A DNA stretch of 12,024 nucleotides from an uncultured Collinsella sp. (GTDB lineage: Bacteria; Actinomycetota; Coriobacteriia; Coriobacteriales; Coriobacteriaceae). The stretch spans positions 1 to 12,024 of the forward strand of contig CAUDCB010000050.1 of NCBI GenBank assembly GCA_958447915.1. Reading direction: 5' to 3'. Below, in pieces: positions 5,811-12,024 of the stretch. Position 1 is the first letter of the stretch, and every line of letters begins with the position of its first letter. A program made the position numbers and the translations under genes. The notes under the pieces are model-generated. The model had not been told where the DNA came from. It saw nothing but the letters and a program-made list of their open reading frames with translations, and did not search any database.

Positions 5811-6230
5811 ATGAGCAAGATCGCCGTCGTCTACTGGAGCGGCACGGGCAACACCGAGGCCATGGCAAACCTCGTCGCCGAAGGCGCCACGTCCGCGGGT
5901 GCCGAGACCGAGGTCATCCCCTGCGCCGACTTCTCTGCCGACAAGGCCGCCGAATATGATGCCTTCGCCTTCGGCTGTCCCGCCATGGGCTCCGAGGAAC
6001 TCGAGTACGATGAGTTCCAGCCGATGTGGGACGAGGTCAAGGAGACTCTCGGCGACAAGAAGGTCGTCCTCTTTGGCTCTTATTCGTGGGCCGAGGGCGA
6101 ATGGATGGACAACTGGAAGGCGGATGCCGACGAGGCAGGTGTCAACGTCGTCGATTCCGTCATTTGCTACGACGCCCCCGACGATGAGGGCGAAGCGGCC
6201 TGCCGCGCCCTTGGAGCCGAGCTCGCGTAA
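5811..6230 (+). CDS. Short-chain flavodoxin
   Basis: A 139-residue FMN-binding electron carrier of the cytoplasm. The phosphate-binding loop WSGTGNTEAMA (9-19) is canonical. The later FMN-contacting loops appear as FGCPAMGSEELEYDEFQP (about 54-71) and FGSYSWAEGEWMDNW (about 88-102). The length is that of short-chain flavodoxins. The ATG is preceded by a GAAAGGA ribosome site. It is the second gene after the DUF3793 gene and is followed by a strong terminator. The redox partner cannot be told from the window. Confidence 0.95.
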   Translation: MSKIAVVYWSGTGNTEAMANLVAEGATSAGAETEVIPCADFSADKAAEYDAFAFGCPAMGSEELEYDEFQPMWDEVKETLGDKKVVLFGSYSWAEGEWMDNWKADADEAGVNVVDSVICYDAPDDEGEAACRALGAELA

Positions 6231-6278
6231 CGAAACCAGGCCTCCAAAAGAGCCTGCATCACAGCGCATCCCCATCCC

Positions 6279-6326
6279 TACAAAAGAGCGGGGGCTGGAT
6301 TCAAGTCCAGCCCCCGCTCTTTTGTA
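6279..6326. terminator. Strong bidirectional intrinsic terminator
   Basis: Perfect 21-bp arms (6279-6299 and 6306-6326) around a 6-nt loop, GC-rich at the core, with A- and T-runs at the outer ends. The stem ends in CTCTTTTGTA on the plus strand and the same on the minus strand. It lies between the convergent flavodoxin and ABC-ATPase genes and should terminate both. A small adjacent inverted repeat (TGTAAC 6323-6328, GTTACA 6333-6338) overlaps its edge. Confidence 0.9.
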
Positions 6327-6346
6327 ACGGCAGTTACATCAACCGG

Positions 6347-7099
6347 CTACGAAATATTACCCAAGAACGCCTTGGTGCGCTCGCTCTTGGGGTGGTCGAA
6401 GACCTCGCTCGGCGTACCCTCTTCCACAATGACGCCGCCGTCCATAAAGACGACGCGGTCGGCGACATCGCGGGCAAAGCCCATCTCGTGCGTCACGACG
6501 ATCATGGTCATGCCGTCGCGGGCCAAGTCGCGCATGACGCCCAGCACGTCGCGGACGAGCTCTGGGTCGAGCGCGGACGTGGCCTCGTCAAAGAGCATCA
6601 CGTGCGGGTTCATCGATAGGGCACGGGCGATGGCCACGCGCTGCTGCTGACCGCCCGAGAGCTGACTCGGCATAAAATCGATGCGCTCGACCAGACCGAC
6701 CTTGGTGAGCTCCTCGACGGCGATCTTCTCGGCCTCTTCCTTGCTGCGCTTGAGCACCTTTTGCTGCGCGAGCATGACGTTCTTTTTGACTGACAGATGC
6801 GGGAACAAATTGAACTGCTGGAACACCATACCCAGATGCGTACGCACCTTGTTAAGGTCGACGCCCTTGGCGCACACGTCCACGCCCTCAACGACGATCG
6901 AACCGCTCGTGGGGTCCTCCAGGCGGTTGATGCAGCGCAGCATCGTCGACTTGCCCGAGCCCGAAGGGCCCAGGACTACGACGACCTCGCCCTTGTGCAC
7001 ATCCAGATCGATATCGCGCAGGACCACGTTATCGCCAAAGGCCTTCTGGAGGTTCTTGATGCTGACGACGACCTCGTTCGAGTTATTGGTTTCGCTCAT
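6347..7099 (-). CDS. Polar amino-acid ABC transporter ATPase (GlnQ/HisP type)
   Basis: A 250-residue nucleotide-binding subunit that powers uptake through the adjacent permease. All ABC motifs are intact: Walker A GPSGSGKST (44-52), Q-loop VFQQFNLFPHLSV (92-104), signature LSGGQQQR (147-154), Walker B VMLFDEATSALD (167-178) and the switch His204 in VVTHEMGFA. The Q-loop sequence and size are typical of the polar amino-acid family. The ATG has an AGGAGG-type site within the 12-nt gap after the permease stop, so the genes are tightly linked. It is the last gene of the operon and ends at the bidirectional terminator. The substrate is not determined by this subunit. Confidence 0.96.
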   Translation of the reverse strand: MSETNNSNEVVVSIKNLQKAFGDNVVLRDIDLDVHKGEVVVVLGPSGSGKSTMLRCINRLEDPTSGSIVVEGVDVCAKGVDLNKVRTHLGMVFQQFNLFPHLSVKKNVMLAQQKVLKRSKEEAEKIAVEELTKVGLVERIDFMPSQLSGGQQQRVAIARALSMNPHVMLFDEATSALDPELVRDVLGVMRDLARDGMTMIVVTHEMGFARDVADRVVFMDGGVIVEEGTPSEVFDHPKSERTKAFLGNIS

Positions 7100-7111
7100 G
7101 ATAGGACCTCC

Positions 7112-8473
7112 TTACAGACCGGCGATGTGATCGGCGGGCGTCGCGACGACCTGTCCGGCGCTCTTGGCAGGACGCTTCTTCTTGGTTTCGGTCGTCCCCA
7201 GAAGCCTCGCCTCAAGACCACTCACCAAGCGCGCAAGCGGCAGCGTAATGACCAGATAGAACAGGGCGGCAACCACATACGGCGTGATGGACCCCGTCGT
7301 GGCCACGATGGTGCGGGCGTTCATGACGATCTCGACCACGCCCACGGCCGCGAGCAGCGACGTATCCTTGTAAAGCAGGATAAACTCGCTGGTCAGCGTA
7401 GGCAGGACATTGCGGAACGTCTGCGGAATCATAACGTAGAGTAGTGTCTGGAAGGCATTCATGCCCAGCGAGCGCGCAGCCTCGTTTTGACCTTTAGGAA
7501 TCGACTGAATACCGGCACGGAAGATCTCGCACAGATACGCAGACGAGTTCATGGCCATGACGATGACGCCCAGGACATAATCATCCACCTTGACGCCGGC
7601 CAGTGGCAGGCCAAAGAACGCGATATAGATCTGCAGGAACGCCGGCGTGCCGCGGATGATATTCACGTAGATGGCGGCAAGGCAGCGCAGGATGCGCGAC
7701 TTGGAGATGCGCATGAGCGACAACGCAAAACCGAAGGGAATTGCCAACGGGAACGCCACAAGCACGATCGAGAGCGACATGAGGAAGCCCTTGAAGACGA
7801 TCGGCAGGCTCTGGACCAAAATAACCGGGTTCAGGAACAGGCGGAGGAACATATTTGAGTTCCACGCCTCGACCCACGGCTGCTCCTTAAGGTCGGCCAG
7901 GAAGTTATCGAATGCCGTCACGCCCTTGATCTCCACCGACGGAATCTTGGAGATCTTCTTGGTCGAGCCGTCAGCCAAGATGTAGGTTCCGCTAAAGGCC
8001 TCGTCGCCGCCCTCGACGGGGAACGTCACGCCGTAAACCTCGACACGGAAAAAGCCGCCGGCGGGCGCCGTCTCGCCAAAGTCGATATTGAGCGTCTGGC
8101 CATCGGCCTTGCACGTGGGCTTCATGGGCGTACGGTCCATGAGGTCCTCGCCCGAGAGCATCGTCAATCGCGTGTCGTCGGCACCAAACGTCGCGCCGTC
8201 GACAAACGTCAGCGAAAGACCGCTCAGCTCCTCGTCGGCATCGGCCTGAACTTCCCAGGTAATGCGCGTCTCGGTGCCGCCGACCACAGCGCTGCCCGAG
8301 CCGGTGTTGGGTCGGGCAGTGATCTTTGCGGTCTCAAGCGCCTGGGCGGTCGTGGGCGCATATGCCCCCGCGCACACCAGCGCGAGCGCCACGGCCATGA
8401 CGCAGGCTAGCTTTTGGAGCAAGGCGGACAGTGAAAAACGCTGCTCCGTGGCCCCTTTGTTCAATCGAGACAA
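7112..8473 (-). CDS. Amino-acid ABC transporter permease with N-terminal signal peptide and extracytoplasmic domain
   Basis: A 453-residue membrane subunit. Residues 1-45 form a signal-peptide-like region (LLQKLACVMAVALALVCAGAYA... ending AQA). Residues 46 to about 185 are a soluble, beta-rich stretch with no hydrophobic segments. The rest is a standard HisM/GlnP-type permease with about five membrane segments (roughly 224-252, 263-290, 298-318, 357-383, 396-416) and the ATPase-docking EAA loop EAARSLGMNAFQTLLYVMIPQ (331-351). Plain permeases of this family have about 220-240 residues, so the N-terminal half is extra. The start is TTG 8471-8473, with TAGGAG 5 nt upstream; a longer in-frame ATG at 8581 would run through the intergenic hairpin and has no ribosome site. 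It lies between the binding protein and ATPase genes. Confidence 0.92.
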   Translation of the reverse strand: MSRLNKGATEQRFSLSALLQKLACVMAVALALVCAGAYAPTTAQALETAKITARPNTGSGSAVVGGTETRITWEVQADADEELSGLSLTFVDGATFGADDTRLTMLSGEDLMDRTPMKPTCKADGQTLNIDFGETAPAGGFFRVEVYGVTFPVEGGDEAFSGTYILADGSTKKISKIPSVEIKGVTAFDNFLADLKEQPWVEAWNSNMFLRLFLNPVILVQSLPIVFKGFLMSLSIVLVAFPLAIPFGFALSLMRISKSRILRCLAAIYVNIIRGTPAFLQIYIAFFGLPLAGVKVDDYVLGVIVMAMNSSAYLCEIFRAGIQSIPKGQNEAARSLGMNAFQTLLYVMIPQTFRNVLPTLTSEFILLYKDTSLLAAVGVVEIVMNARTIVATTGSITPYVVAALFYLVITLPLARLVSGLEARLLGTTETKKKRPAKSAGQVVATPADHIAGL

Positions 8474-8541
8474 GGTGGCTCCTATCGTAGAAGTTGCCGG
8501 CAAAACAAGACGGAAACGCTCTCCGTCGAGAGAAGCGCAAA

Positions 8542-8568
8542 GGCCCTCTCCGCAAAACGGAAAGGGCC
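8542..8568 (-). terminator. Intercistronic hairpin between binding-protein and permease genes
   Basis: Arms 8542-8552 and 8558-8568 pair fully on the minus-strand RNA (10 Watson-Crick pairs and one G-U) around a 5-nt loop, followed by a short TTT. It begins about 20 nt after the binding-protein stop. The weak T-run suggests partial termination or 3'-end protection, which would favour the binding protein over the downstream subunits. Confidence 0.5.
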
Positions 8569-8589
8569 CGCACGCAATCAAGCATTAAT

Positions 8590-9450
8590 TTACTTGATGC
8601 TGTACTTAGCCATGAGGGTGTCAACGGTACCGTCGTCGGTCAGGTCCTTGATGGCCTGGTTGATGTCGTCCTTGAGCTTGGTGTTGCCCTGGTTGATGGC
8701 GATGGCGTACTCCTCGCCGGTGCTAATCTGCTTGATGGTCTGGCAGGTGTTGAACTGCTCGGCGGTCAGCTGGCTGGCAACGGAGCGGTTGGTGACTACT
8801 GCGTCGCCCTTATCGGACTGCAGGGCGCTGAAGCACTCGGTGGCGTCCTTGTAGGGAACAATCTTGGCCTTGGGGAAGTTCTCCTGGGCAAAGGCCTCGG
8901 CGGTCGAGCCAGACTGGACGATGATGGTAGCGTCGGCGTTGTTGAGCTTCTCGCTGAAGTTGTCGGCCGTGATGTCGGTGTTATCGACCTTGGTCACGAT
9001 AGCCTGATCGTCCATGTAGTAAGAGTCGGAGAAAGTGACTTCCTTCTCACGCTCGGGCGTGTCGGTGATAGCCGCGATGGCGACGTCGTACTTGGCGCCC
9101 GAAGCGACGCCCGGAACCAGCGTGTCGAAGTCGTTGTTGACGTACTCGACATCCAGACCCAGCTTATCGCCGATAGCCTTAATGAGTTCAAGGTCAAAGC
9201 CCTGGTAGTCGCCGTTGTCATCCTTGTACTCAAACGGCGCGTACTCGGCAGAGGTGCCGACGGTGAGCGTACCGTCCTTGACGAGCGCGTACTCCTTGGA
9301 GCCGTCGACCTTCTCGACCTTAGCGTCGTCAGAGCTGCTGGAACTGGCATCAGAACCAGGGGTGGCGTTGGACGAGCCGCAGCCCGTCAGTGCAAGAGCG
9401 AGCGCCATGGCGCCCGTGGCTGCAAATGCGCCAAGCTTCTTGAGCTTCAT
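8590..9450 (-). CDS. Amino-acid ABC transporter substrate-binding lipoprotein (SBP_bac_3 family)
   Basis: A 286-residue secreted lipoprotein that captures an amino acid outside the membrane for the adjacent permease. The signal peptide ends in the lipobox LALTGC with Cys24 as the lipidation site, followed by a Ser/Asp-rich tether (about 25-48). The binding fold shows the family marks: LTVGTSAEYAPFEY (about 63-76), GFDLELIKAIGDKLGL, the TDTPEREKEVTFSDSYY segment whose Arg normally binds the substrate carboxylate, and the closing DGTVDTLMAKYSIK. ATG 9448-9450 has AAGGAG 7 nt upstream; the in-frame ATG at 9579 would place 43 extra residues before a perfect signal peptide and is rejected. It is the first gene of the operon. 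The substrate cannot be read from sequence alone. Confidence 0.95.
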   Translation of the reverse strand: MKLKKLGAFAATGAMALALALTGCGSSNATPGSDASSSSSDDAKVEKVDGSKEYALVKDGTLTVGTSAEYAPFEYKDDNGDYQGFDLELIKAIGDKLGLDVEYVNNDFDTLVPGVASGAKYDVAIAAITDTPEREKEVTFSDSYYMDDQAIVTKVDNTDITADNFSEKLNNADATIIVQSGSTAEAFAQENFPKAKIVPYKDATECFSALQSDKGDAVVTNRSVASQLTAEQFNTCQTIKQISTGEEYAIAINQGNTKLKDDINQAIKDLTDDGTVDTLMAKYSIK

Positions 9451-9507
9451 AATCAGTCTCCTTCCAATGACCCCACGTGATTCAGAGGTCTGCAAAAACT
9501 GAGGGTT

Positions 9508-9536
9508 ATTATGCACCCGCTTGTAGGAATCTGCAA
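9508..9536 (-). promoter_or_regulatory. Promoter of the amino-acid ABC transporter operon
   Basis: On the minus strand TTGCAG (9531-9536) and CATAAT (9508-9513) are separated by 17 nt. Transcription would start near 9501, giving a leader of about 50 nt before the lipoprotein ATG. No clear repressor palindrome or riboswitch fold was seen in that leader. Confidence 0.55.
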
Positions 9537-9597
9537 TGAGAAAACTGATTGAAACAAGCCCATAACGTGAATGAAACACCCACTTTGTGGCTGTTAA

Positions 9598-10464
9598 TTA
9601 CTGCCGCAAAGACCTTAAGAGTTTAATTTCAGCCGCATAACCTGCAAGTTCGTTCGGTGTCTCCAAAATGAAAGGCAACGCACGCAGACGGTCATTCGAT
9701 ACAATATTCTGCATAACCTGCATACCGCCGCCAAGCTCCTCGCTACCCAGGTAGCCCTTGCCGATGCACTCGTGACGATCTTTATGGGCGCCACAGGGGT
9801 TCTTCGAATCGTTGATGTGTACGGCATGCAAGCGGTCGATACCCACCACGCGATCGAACTCGTCGAGCACACCGTCAAGATCGCGGACGATGTCATAGCC
9901 GGCGTCATGCACATGACAGGTGTCCAGGCAAACGCCCAACTTGTCCGAAAGCTCGGGGCGCTTGTCGCAAACGCCCTCGATGATGAGCGCCAGCTCCTCA
10001 AAGTTGCGGCCCACCTCGGTACCTTTGCCGGCCATAGTCTCGAGCAGCACCGTCGTCTGCTGGCCCTCAAACATCACCTGGCACAGGGTGTCGATGATCA
10101 TTTGAATGCCGACGTCGGAGCCCTGCCCCACATGCGCACCGGGATGGAAGTTGTAGTAGTTGCCGGGCAGCGCCTCCATGCGCCGCAGGTCCTCTGCCAT
10201 GGCCTCCAGGGCAAACTCGCGCGCCCGCTCTTTGGCAGAGCAGGGGTTATAGGTATACGGGGCATGAGCCACGAGCGGGCCAAAGTCGTTTTGCGCCATA
10301 AGGTCACGCAGGGCCGCCACGTCATCCATGTCAAGATCTTTCGCCTTGCCGCCGCGCGGGTTGCGCGTAAAGAATGCAAAGGTATTGGCGCCAATGGATA
10401 GCGCCGTCTCCCCCATCGCCCGATAGCCCTTCGTCGTCGAAAGATGACACCCAATCGTCAGCAT
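9598..10464 (-). CDS. nfo: Deoxyribonuclease IV (apurinic/apyrimidinic endonuclease)
   Basis: A 288-residue base-excision-repair enzyme that cuts DNA 5' to abasic sites; the E. coli protein has 285 residues. All nine metal ligands of the tri-zinc centre can be assigned: His67, His107, Glu142, Asp181, His184, His216, Asp229, His231 and Glu268, within VAHAPYTYN, FHPGAHVG, LLETMAGKG, CLDTCHVHDAG, HAVHINDSKN, KDRHECIGKG and ILETP. The chosen start, ATG 10462-10464, gives the usual MLTIGCHLS opening and has AGGGGG 9 nt upstream. An ATG at 10482 adds 6 residues but would contain the ribosome site, and the longest frame, from 10527, runs into a repeat element and is artefactual. The gene is preceded by repeat copy A, which must form part of its leader or promoter region. 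Confidence 0.96.
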   Translation of the reverse strand: MLTIGCHLSTTKGYRAMGETALSIGANTFAFFTRNPRGGKAKDLDMDDVAALRDLMAQNDFGPLVAHAPYTYNPCSAKERAREFALEAMAEDLRRMEALPGNYYNFHPGAHVGQGSDVGIQMIIDTLCQVMFEGQQTTVLLETMAGKGTEVGRNFEELALIIEGVCDKRPELSDKLGVCLDTCHVHDAGYDIVRDLDGVLDEFDRVVGIDRLHAVHINDSKNPCGAHKDRHECIGKGYLGSEELGGGMQVMQNIVSNDRLRALPFILETPNELAGYAAEIKLLRSLRQ

Positions 10465-10481
10465 CTCCAGCTTCCCCCTCA

Positions 10482-10571
10482 TCAGTTGCGGTGAAATAGT
10501 TCCTGTTTGGCCCCTATTCTGCCGCAAACAGGAACTATTCCACCGTAAGATATAAAAGGGGCATCAGGAGC
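10482..10571. repeat. Palindromic repeat element, copy A
   Basis: Ninety bases matching 11648-11737 in the same orientation with 4 differences; the first 64 are identical. Inside is a palindrome with 24-nt arms (10486-10509 and 10525-10548, two mismatches) around a 15-nt loop. It fills the space between the oxidoreductase stop and the nfo ribosome site. No open reading frame or transposase is present, so it behaves like a REP/MITE-type element. Confidence 0.9.
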
Positions 10572-10580
10572 AAAGGCCCC
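10558..10580 (-). terminator. Possible weak terminator after the oxidoreductase gene
   Basis: On the minus strand GGGGC (10576-10580) and GCCCC (10558-10562) can pair around a 13-nt loop, followed by TTTTATA. The stem is short and lies partly in repeat copy A. Copy B lacks the pairing partner, so this is not a general property of the element. Confidence 0.25.
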
Positions 10581-10616
10581 CAGGCATTCCAAGCGCTGGC
10601 GCCATGCCCCCAAGTC

Positions 10617-11636
10617 CTAGAGGGCTAGACGGATTGCATCGATAATGCGCGCGCAGCGCTGTGTGGCGGCAAGGGGCATGACGGGACTCTCGAGTTTCCC
10701 CGCCCGGATGAGCTGGGTCGCATGCTGGATTTCGCCGTAGAAATCATCGACCTCAAACGGGGCATTTATTTCGAGCATTCGTCCGTCGGAGTACTTCACA
10801 TGGGCGAGCTCGGGGCGATGGAGGCGCTCGATTTCCAACGAGCCCCGCTCGCAGGCAATCGTTAAGCGGCTTTCATATGCTGCTTTGCCGTCGCACGCCA
10901 TATGAATGGGTATGCCGCCGACGCTCATATGAATCTCATCGGCCCAATCGACGCGGCCGCCCGATACGTCACGCCAGCGAACTTCACGGGAAGAAACCTC
11001 GCACGCGCCCGCGAGTAAATCCTCAAACCAACCGACCGCATAGCAGCCCATGTCATATAGACAGCCGCCCTGCAACGGATCGAGCAGATAGCCCGAAGGA
11101 GACTCGCCGTAATCGAGCTTTTGCACGCTTTCAATCGAGACAATACGGCCAAGCTCACCCGACGCAAGCAAGTCCTTCACGCGAGTGCGTATCGGGCAAA
11201 ACCGATTCTTCATCGCCTCCATAAACAGCGCGCCGCGCTCGCGAGAGGCGGAGGCAATCGAGAGAGCCTCTTCCTCACTCAAAACGGCCGGCTTTTCGCA
11301 CAGCACGGCCTTTCCGGCACGCAGCGCGCGACAGGCCCAACGCGTATGCATGCCGTGCGGAAGAGCCAAGTAGATTGCGTCGACATCGGGGTCGGCAATC
11401 AGCGCATCATAAGCCGCATCGCCGTTATCGTCGACCGAAGCATGGCCATGCACAGCATCGATCGAAAACGCCCTGCAAAACTCCTCAACATGCGAGGGAG
11501 TGCGACCGGCGGCAGCCACAAGCCGTGCCCCGTCCACCTCCTTGAGCGACGATGCAAATCGATGAGAAATGCGCCCAGCGCCCAAAACGCCCCAACGAAC
11601 CTCGCGCAAATCATCACATGAATCCCGATGGCCCAC
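10617..11636 (-). CDS. Gfo/Idh/MocA family NAD(P)-dependent oxidoreductase
   Basis: A 339-residue cytoplasmic dehydrogenase of the glucose-fructose oxidoreductase family. The N-terminal Rossmann domain starts RWGVLGAGRISHRFA (14-28, dinucleotide-binding glycines 16, 19, 21). The family motif CEKPAVLSEEEA contains the catalytic-type Lys115. The C-terminal substrate domain includes FMEAMKNRFCP and GGCLYDMGCYAVGWFEDLL. This pattern is common in dihydrodiol dehydrogenase-like members acting on sugars or related hydroxy compounds; the substrate is unknown. GTG 11634-11636 is chosen because AGGGGG lies 5 nt upstream. The longer frame from 11714 begins in the repeat and encodes the same RQNRGQTGTISPQL peptide seen in front of nfo. 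The gene is bracketed by the two repeat copies. Confidence 0.92.
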   Translation of the reverse strand: MGHRDSCDDLREVRWGVLGAGRISHRFASSLKEVDGARLVAAAGRTPSHVEEFCRAFSIDAVHGHASVDDNGDAAYDALIADPDVDAIYLALPHGMHTRWACRALRAGKAVLCEKPAVLSEEEALSIASASRERGALFMEAMKNRFCPIRTRVKDLLASGELGRIVSIESVQKLDYGESPSGYLLDPLQGGCLYDMGCYAVGWFEDLLAGACEVSSREVRWRDVSGGRVDWADEIHMSVGGIPIHMACDGKAAYESRLTIACERGSLEIERLHRPELAHVKYSDGRMLEINAPFEVDDFYGEIQHATQLIRAGKLESPVMPLAATQRCARIIDAIRLAL

Positions 11637-11647
11637 GACAGCCCCCT

Positions 11648-11737
11648 TCAGTTGCGGTGAAATAGTTCCTGTTTGGCCCCTATTCTGCCGCAAACAGGAA
11701 CTATTCCACCGCAAGTTATAAAAGGGTCATGAGGAGC
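11648..11737. repeat. Palindromic repeat element, copy B
   Basis: Direct-orientation partner of 10482-10571. Its palindrome has arms 11652-11675 and 11691-11714 with a single mismatch, so it is the better-preserved copy. It ends immediately before the ribosome site of the oxidoreductase gene. Its other end (11727-11737) includes the last codons and stop of the aldo/keto reductase gene. Confidence 0.9.
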
Positions 11738-12024
11738 GCGTTTTGCAAAAGGCTTTAAGCGCAGCCGTTACGGGGCCAGGCTGGAAACGTCGGCGCACAT
11801 CGTCGAGACGCTCGGGAATATCGATGTGCTGCGGGCAGTGACGTGCGCATTTGCCGCACTTGACGCAATTGCTCGCCAGCTTGGGCTCGTTCGTTCGCAC
11901 CGCACTCGCCGTAAAGTACTGAGACAGCCCCGTAAACCAACTATGCGCGTAGCTCGCGTTGTAGGCGCCAAAGCAGCCGGGAATATTGATGCCCTTGGGG
12001 CACGGCATGCAGTAGCCGCACCCC
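11727..12024 (-). CDS. Aldo/keto reductase, C-terminal 4Fe-4S domain (5' part outside the window)
   Basis: The last 98 or so codons of a gene that begins beyond base 12024. They encode the iron-sulfur tail found on aldo/keto reductases of anaerobes: GCGYCMPCPKGINIPGCFGAYN with cysteines for one cluster, then NCVKCGKCARHCPQHIDIPERLDDV with the C-x2-C-x2-C-x3-C pattern of a 4Fe-4S site. The NADPH-binding barrel expected upstream is not in the window. The tail ends KAFCKTRSS, with the TGA at 11727-11729. The final codons and stop lie within the stretch shared with the other repeat copy. Substrate unknown; likely reduction of a small carbonyl compound. Confidence 0.88.
   Translation of the reverse strand, partial: GCGYCMPCPKGINIPGCFGAYNASYAHSWFTGLSQYFTASAVRTNEPKLASNCVKCGKCARHCPQHIDIPERLDDVRRRFQPGPVTAALKAFCKTRSS

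Noticed and set aside
5499..6275. A 258-codon minus-strand frame opposite DUF3793 and flavodoxin
   Set aside because: It spans two well-supported genes and their spacer in antisense, has no recognisable motif, and runs toward the terminator region without its own signals.
8474..8581. ATG start 36 codons upstream for the permease
   Set aside because: It would translate the intercistronic hairpin and lacks a ribosome site. The TTG at 8471-8473 has one and puts a signal peptide at the N-terminus.
8494..9480. A 328-codon plus-strand frame opposite the binding-protein gene
   Set aside because: It is the antisense shadow of a clear lipoprotein gene and shows low-complexity Val/Leu/Gly/Asp composition.
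9540..9597. Riboswitch or strong terminator between nfo and the transporter operon
   Set aside because: Only a 4-bp stem (CCAC-AAA-GTGG) was found, without a good T-run, and nothing resembling a known riboswitch fold.
10465..10527. Longer N-terminus of nfo beginning in the repeat
   Set aside because: The added residues are encoded by the palindromic repeat and recur before an unrelated gene. The ATG at 10462-10464 has a well-spaced ribosome site and matches the family's start.
11637..11714. Longer N-terminus of the oxidoreductase beginning in the repeat
   Set aside because: Same repeat-encoded peptide as before nfo. The GTG at 11634-11636 has AGGGGG 5 nt upstream.
10482..11737. CRISPR array or composite transposon formed by the two repeats
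   Set aside because: There are only two copies about 1.17 kb apart with an ordinary gene between, no spacers, no cas genes and no transposase or visible target-site duplication.

Overview
This is a GC-rich bacterial window with strong Shine-Dalgarno sites, many GTG/TTG starts and a gene set that suggests an anaerobic gut actinobacterium of the class Coriobacteriia, probably Collinsella-like. That is an inference from gene content (an Fe-S aldo/keto reductase, a DUF3793-flavodoxin pair, a UmuC-like polymerase with a YolD partner). No rRNA or other taxonomic marker is present. No rRNA, tRNA, CRISPR array, transposase or phage gene was seen.

Layout. Positions 1-2328 (minus strand) hold pgi, cut at its 3' end by the window edge, preceded by a small protein resembling only the N-terminal half of iron-containing alcohol dehydrogenases. 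Positions 2479-4476 (plus) hold a two-gene DNA-damage-type cassette: a consensus-like promoter with a LexA/SOS box, a Y-family polymerase with a long insert in its little-finger region, and an overlapping YolD-like partner. A minus-strand gene at 4503-4886 encodes a membrane-anchored heavy-metal-associated (CopZ-like) protein. It has a CsoR-like operator upstream, and its probable terminator lies inside the opposing yolD-like gene. Positions 5061-6230 (plus) hold DUF3793 and a short flavodoxin, ending at a very strong bidirectional terminator.

Positions 6347-9450 (minus) form a polar amino-acid ABC transporter operon: binding lipoprotein, permease, ATPase. The permease carries a signal peptide and an extra extracytoplasmic domain that is not a recognisable binding protein. 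Positions 9598-12024 (minus) hold endonuclease IV (nfo), a Gfo/Idh/MocA-type oxidoreductase and the C-terminal Fe-S end of an aldo/keto reductase. Two near-identical, roughly 90-bp palindromic repeats in direct orientation bracket the oxidoreductase gene. Each ends just before the Shine-Dalgarno of the gene downstream of it.

Most of the window is ordinary housekeeping and accessory metabolism. The items most worth a second look are the permease with an extra external domain, the six-cysteine insert in DUF3793, the duplicated palindromic element that forms 5' leaders and one gene's stop codon, the antisense terminator inside a coding sequence, and the truncated dehydrogenase-like domain protein.
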